Part shown: piece by piece, positions 54,201 through 56,037 of the stretch
How the letters are laid out: the number at the start of each line of letters is the position of its first letter
Numbering within the stretch: the stretch's first letter is position 1
Source: Candidatus Zhuqueibacterota bacterium
Lineage (GTDB): Bacteria; Zhuqueibacterota; Zhuqueibacteria; Thermofontimicrobiales; Thiofontviventaceae
Length of the DNA stretch: 56,037 nt
Reading direction: 5' to 3'
Assembly (NCBI GenBank): GCA_016926625.1
Contig: JAFGOE010000074.1
Span: 1 to 56,037 of the forward strand
Notes under the pieces: generated by a model
What the model was told of the DNA's origin: nothing
The model's database searches: none
The model's input: only the letters and a program-made list of their open reading frames with translations
Position numbers and translations under genes: made by a program

Positions 54201-54343
54201 CCCTGTGTTCTCGTAGCCGGTAATAACTTCAGAAACGCCGAACCCGCTCTTACCTGGCTCCAGGCGTCACCCGCAAGCGTCGCATGACATATTAAAATGA
54301 CCGCTACAAACTTATATGCTATTTTAAATCGATTTATCATCAT
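51269..54343 (-). CDS. PorV-like outer membrane protein fused to CARDB and two OmpA-like domains
   Basis: This 1024-residue protein has a signal peptide (about 1-30). It then has a PorV/PorQ (UPF0164-like) barrel domain to about 300 (GSAFLKLLPATRTQGMATGL, YANPGATGF), a beta-rich segment, a CARDB-like domain (about 475-590: VVDRIEFEPS, VAISNIGKLNAPHV) and two OmpA-type domains. The first OmpA-type domain has LSLKGYADAVNEE and RERVLAVRNEL; the last has IRFIGHACGI, SRKRAETFK and NGRQLNRRIEIQVY. It probably anchors or organises the secretion or surface apparatus while binding peptidoglycan. The ATG at 54343 overlaps the stop of the DUF11 gene (ATGA). Confidence 0.75.
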   Translation of the reverse strand: MMINRFKIAYKFVAVILICHATLAGDAWSQVRAGSAFLKLLPATRTQGMATGLAGGIDEMQTFYANPGATGFIREWQWSANYTKWIADVYNVSLNYGMHFNTFWSDATRVAFGINYQGVKEFDSTLGNQSAVSANDVLAAVSIGNPLTFISDQVALGASVKYLRSELVNFNSNTVLADVGVLYKSRRFRFIENVLDYGYVSAGISLTQIGNPMTFKSVATPMPTTLRGGVSLDLGTHNGVQCKFAVDYLKVKDEIGRISLGSELSWGYLFSVRGGYNFNENLMSKVSLGLSVRLDDVLSPGRVFGRNKAMRLDFAALENNELFDHAYRGSMNHYPIGPEAFEFIYPDYGDTLGFDDRRLSWSPSRDPDLYDDVGYLLLVEKADGVPETDSKLRTLLDRFDDGDKTMARLKEEYSHDLAFVNEYSFMPKDSKTLLEQTVTMLSSGDYYWTVLAHDKDFHYRPIDEKINKFHIVFPDVVVDRIEFEPSLWITESDTQGVITVAISNIGKLNAPHVKVTVVDSLNAMEPIHQEMLHDLYPNTTQYFAFTWLADSQGLHHLHAKAEIIDDRYDFTSEEILDNNSRIEAFYTIPRGVYAIGDTVNAFMKPCRNQDIPINTKVFFDPMSVVMDSGYYDRSHWFYAPLQIMADQVKDKGNVVLSLKGYADAVNEETVEIARERVLAVRNELIALGVRPEQLPEQLMSWEESPTRRVSLNQDVLEERRFVRITALDNETGRELNRELFRPIVFKSVAAPLIPLPIEFTSTIRGVIPVSIGHVHYESDTLRASHQFEYALNDTDKVAWNHRKNGGEQWLGRLVDYQVFMTDTLGREFKTRPRKVKMGTIRVNLPSTVGLAEFNNPIPYPVIPWGSLFEQLKLLLSHSKNLRIRFIGHACGIPPSQVNRLYSRKRAETFKEIFLEELDKRIVKDPELEQILAKQVDHRGTIGRSAEKPFEIMIDQDTFYNDTMNFNTQKYFNTRKVSLVNEKSGNLQPFNFEKNNGNLHLIGDNDSPNGRQLNRRIEIQVYSID

Positions 54344-56037
54344 CGTATGATTATCACCTTTTTCCAACATATTAATTTACCTGTTCGCAAGGCAATGATG
54401 TAAACACCGCTTCCGACACGTTTTCCATCACGTAAATTACCATCCCAGCAATACACGTTGCCTCCGATGTTAAATCCATCGTCCACGAGTGTGCCGATGT
54501 GATACCCTGTCACATCGTAAAGATCCAGCTTTGCCGCTCGACTCGAGTTTAAACTGAAATGAATTCCTAACGGAATGCCTGTCTCTGGTTCGAATACGTT
54601 TACATCAAAATAGTATAAATCACAATTCTCCGTCTGATTTACAAATGTCACATCAACAGCGTCCTCGTTGTTCGATAAATTCCCGTCATTCTCCGTCTCT
54701 ACTCGAGCACGGGTCATTAAGGTTATCGATTCTCCGGTTAAATTCGCTTCATCCGTTCTCACATGGTAATCGATCACAATCTGTTCACCCACATCCACAT
54801 TCGTGAAAGTCCACTGGTAGATGTTCGAATGCAACGCGATGGGATCGATATTAAAATTCGAGGCCTCCATTAATTCATGCAACGTATCCGTCACTGTGAC
54901 GTGCGATGCCATATCCGGACCTAAATTTATCACCGTGATCCCGATCGTCACATCCTCCCCCATCATTACGGTGTCCTGACTCACTGTCATCGTTAAGCTT
55001 GCATCAGTCAGTTTTTGATTAAATCTCGGATCAATGGCGATGAGCTCTGCTTCAGGAGAATCGCCCGATGTCGTCGTGTCGTTCGGTGCTATGATTGCAG
55101 CAACATTTAAAATGCTCAGCGCACCGAGCGGCAGACTGTCACTCAACGTCGCCGTGAAGCTGATTATAATGTCCTGGTCCTCCATGATCACGGGTATTTT
55201 CCATGTAACGACATGTTCTTCAATATTCGTTGGCGGAATACTGAAATCCGATGCCGTCACATAAGGAGGTAAGGAATCCACAATGGTGACGTCGAACGCG
55301 TTGGCCGGACCATTATTTCTGACCGTGATGCTGTAGATCAATGTTTCTCCGGCTTGCACGGTGTCCCGGTCAGCACTTTTCGTTAAAACCAGATCATAGT
55401 TCTTGCGGTCTTTGGGATCATCGATGACTATCGTGATCGCATCATCGTCATTACTTATCAGGTTCGTATCCTGCGGTGCGATTACATGACCCGTATTTTT
55501 CAGACGATATGGGGTCTCCGGCAGTTCACCCACAACAGTGGCTGAGAAACTAATCTCGATTCGCTGTCCCACCTTAATCGTTATGAAATTCCAGATCAGG
55601 ATATTAGAGATAACTGTATCCGGCTCAATGGTAAAATCGGATGCCTCAAGTATATCCGGTAATGTATCGATGAGAACGACATGATACGCCGTGTTCGGTC
55701 CCAAATTCTCCACTGTTAATGTATAGTAAAATTTCTTTCCGATGGTGGACGTGTCCGTATCGGAAATTTTCATTAAATTCAGATCATATTTTACGTCAAA
55801 ATATCGCGGATCAATAGCGATCACCTCATGGTCGTCACCGTTTCCGGTATCACTGGTGTCGTAACGCGAGATGACGACTCCGATATTGATGAGACTCACA
55901 TAAGCTTTCGGCAAAGTATCTGCAACCGTCGCAATGAGCTGTATTGTCCGCTGCTCATCCACTCCTAACGAATCGATCTGCCACGATAAAATATTATGAT
56001 CTATTTGATCGGGTGCAGGATCAGCTGTTTTGAGCCG
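54340..56037 (-). CDS. DUF11-repeat surface protein with sorting-like C-terminus (partial)
   Basis: The frame is open to the window edge, so only the last 565 residues are seen; an internal GTG at 55962 is not a natural start. It has at least four DUF11-type Ig-like repeats (each about 120-140 residues, with ITVRNNGPANAFDVTIVDSLPP or close variants), then a terminal domain with KLDLYDVTGYHIGTLVDDG and GSGVYIIALRTGKLICWKKV. The end resembles a sorting domain, but NPFN is lacking. DUF11 proteins are usually cell-surface adhesins or stalks. The stop overlaps the ATG of the PorV-OmpA fusion gene, so the two form an operon. Confidence 0.78.
   Translation of the reverse strand, partial: RLKTADPAPDQIDHNILSWQIDSLGVDEQRTIQLIATVADTLPKAYVSLINIGVVISRYDTSDTGNGDDHEVIAIDPRYFDVKYDLNLMKISDTDTSTIGKKFYYTLTVENLGPNTAYHVVLIDTLPDILEASDFTIEPDTVISNILIWNFITIKVGQRIEISFSATVVGELPETPYRLKNTGHVIAPQDTNLISNDDDAITIVIDDPKDRKNYDLVLTKSADRDTVQAGETLIYSITVRNNGPANAFDVTIVDSLPPYVTASDFSIPPTNIEEHVVTWKIPVIMEDQDIIISFTATLSDSLPLGALSILNVAAIIAPNDTTTSGDSPEAELIAIDPRFNQKLTDASLTMTVSQDTVMMGEDVTIGITVINLGPDMASHVTVTDTLHELMEASNFNIDPIALHSNIYQWTFTNVDVGEQIVIDYHVRTDEANLTGESITLMTRARVETENDGNLSNNEDAVDVTFVNQTENCDLYYFDVNVFEPETGIPLGIHFSLNSSRAAKLDLYDVTGYHIGTLVDDGFNIGGNVYCWDGNLRDGKRVGSGVYIIALRTGKLICWKKVIIIR

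Overview
The window comes from a bacterium of the FCB-type assemblage that is probably not a true Bacteroidota. For FCB: several secreted proteins end in a C-terminal sorting domain with the N-Y-P-N-P-F-N signature, and there is a PorV-like outer membrane protein. Against Bacteroidota: many genes have strong AAGGAGG-type ribosome binding sites, and at least eight upstream regions carry an E. coli-like promoter (TTGAMA, exactly 17 bases, TATATT/TAAATT) instead of the Bacteroidota TTTG/TAnnTTTG type. Candidate phyla such as KSB1, Calditrichota, Zixibacteria or Marinimicrobia fit, but I cannot place it further. No rRNA, tRNA, CRISPR array or intact insertion sequence was seen.

Layout. 1-8.9 kb (+): a secreted NAGPA-type phosphodiester glycosidase, an L,D-transpeptidase/M15 peptidase pair, a methyltransferase, a GH109 enzyme and an HSL-type esterase. 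9.2-12.8 kb (-): an AT-rich island with a TIR-domain protein, a TPR/zinc-ribbon/tail-anchored protein and a small membrane protein; this is my best candidate for an undescribed (defence-like) system. 13.3-24.6 kb (-): two secreted sorting-domain proteins, a CE1-like esterase, an ABC-2 transporter, an OmpA lipoprotein, a BNR/sialidase-like lipoprotein and a GH29 fucosidase. 24.8-33.4 kb (+): an RND tripartite efflux operon, then LemA and DUF2207. 34.1-43.3 kb (+): an APC permease with a C-terminal EIIA domain, then lipid genes (DagK-like kinase, PlsC, FakA-FakB fusion, cyclopropane synthase, geranylgeranyl-reductase-like flavoprotein). 43.6-56 kb: a DUF4239 fragment, KDPG aldolase plus a 2-hydroxyacid dehydrogenase, an outer membrane barrel, a channel/RCK protein, a DegT aminotransferase, and a surface operon of a DUF11 protein plus a PorV-CARDB-OmpA fusion.

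Non-coding DNA is the other striking part. Seven intergenic regions hold large inversely symmetric arrays of degenerate 9-mers (CACGAAGnn and CACAGAGnn on one side, their complements on the other; type A). In three of the seven the centre holds a second palindromic element of about 130-165 bp (type B, ends in TGCTGTCATTGCGAGG). A third, MITE-like element (type C, core GACGAATTTATTCGTC) occurs three times.

Functionally the window looks like a glycan-degrading, surface-active heterotroph. GH109, sialidase-like, GH29 and CE1-like enzymes could strip terminal sugars and acyl groups from glycoconjugates. The KDPG aldolase/dehydrogenase pair could feed sugar acids into central metabolism. The lipid genes could recycle exogenous fatty acids.
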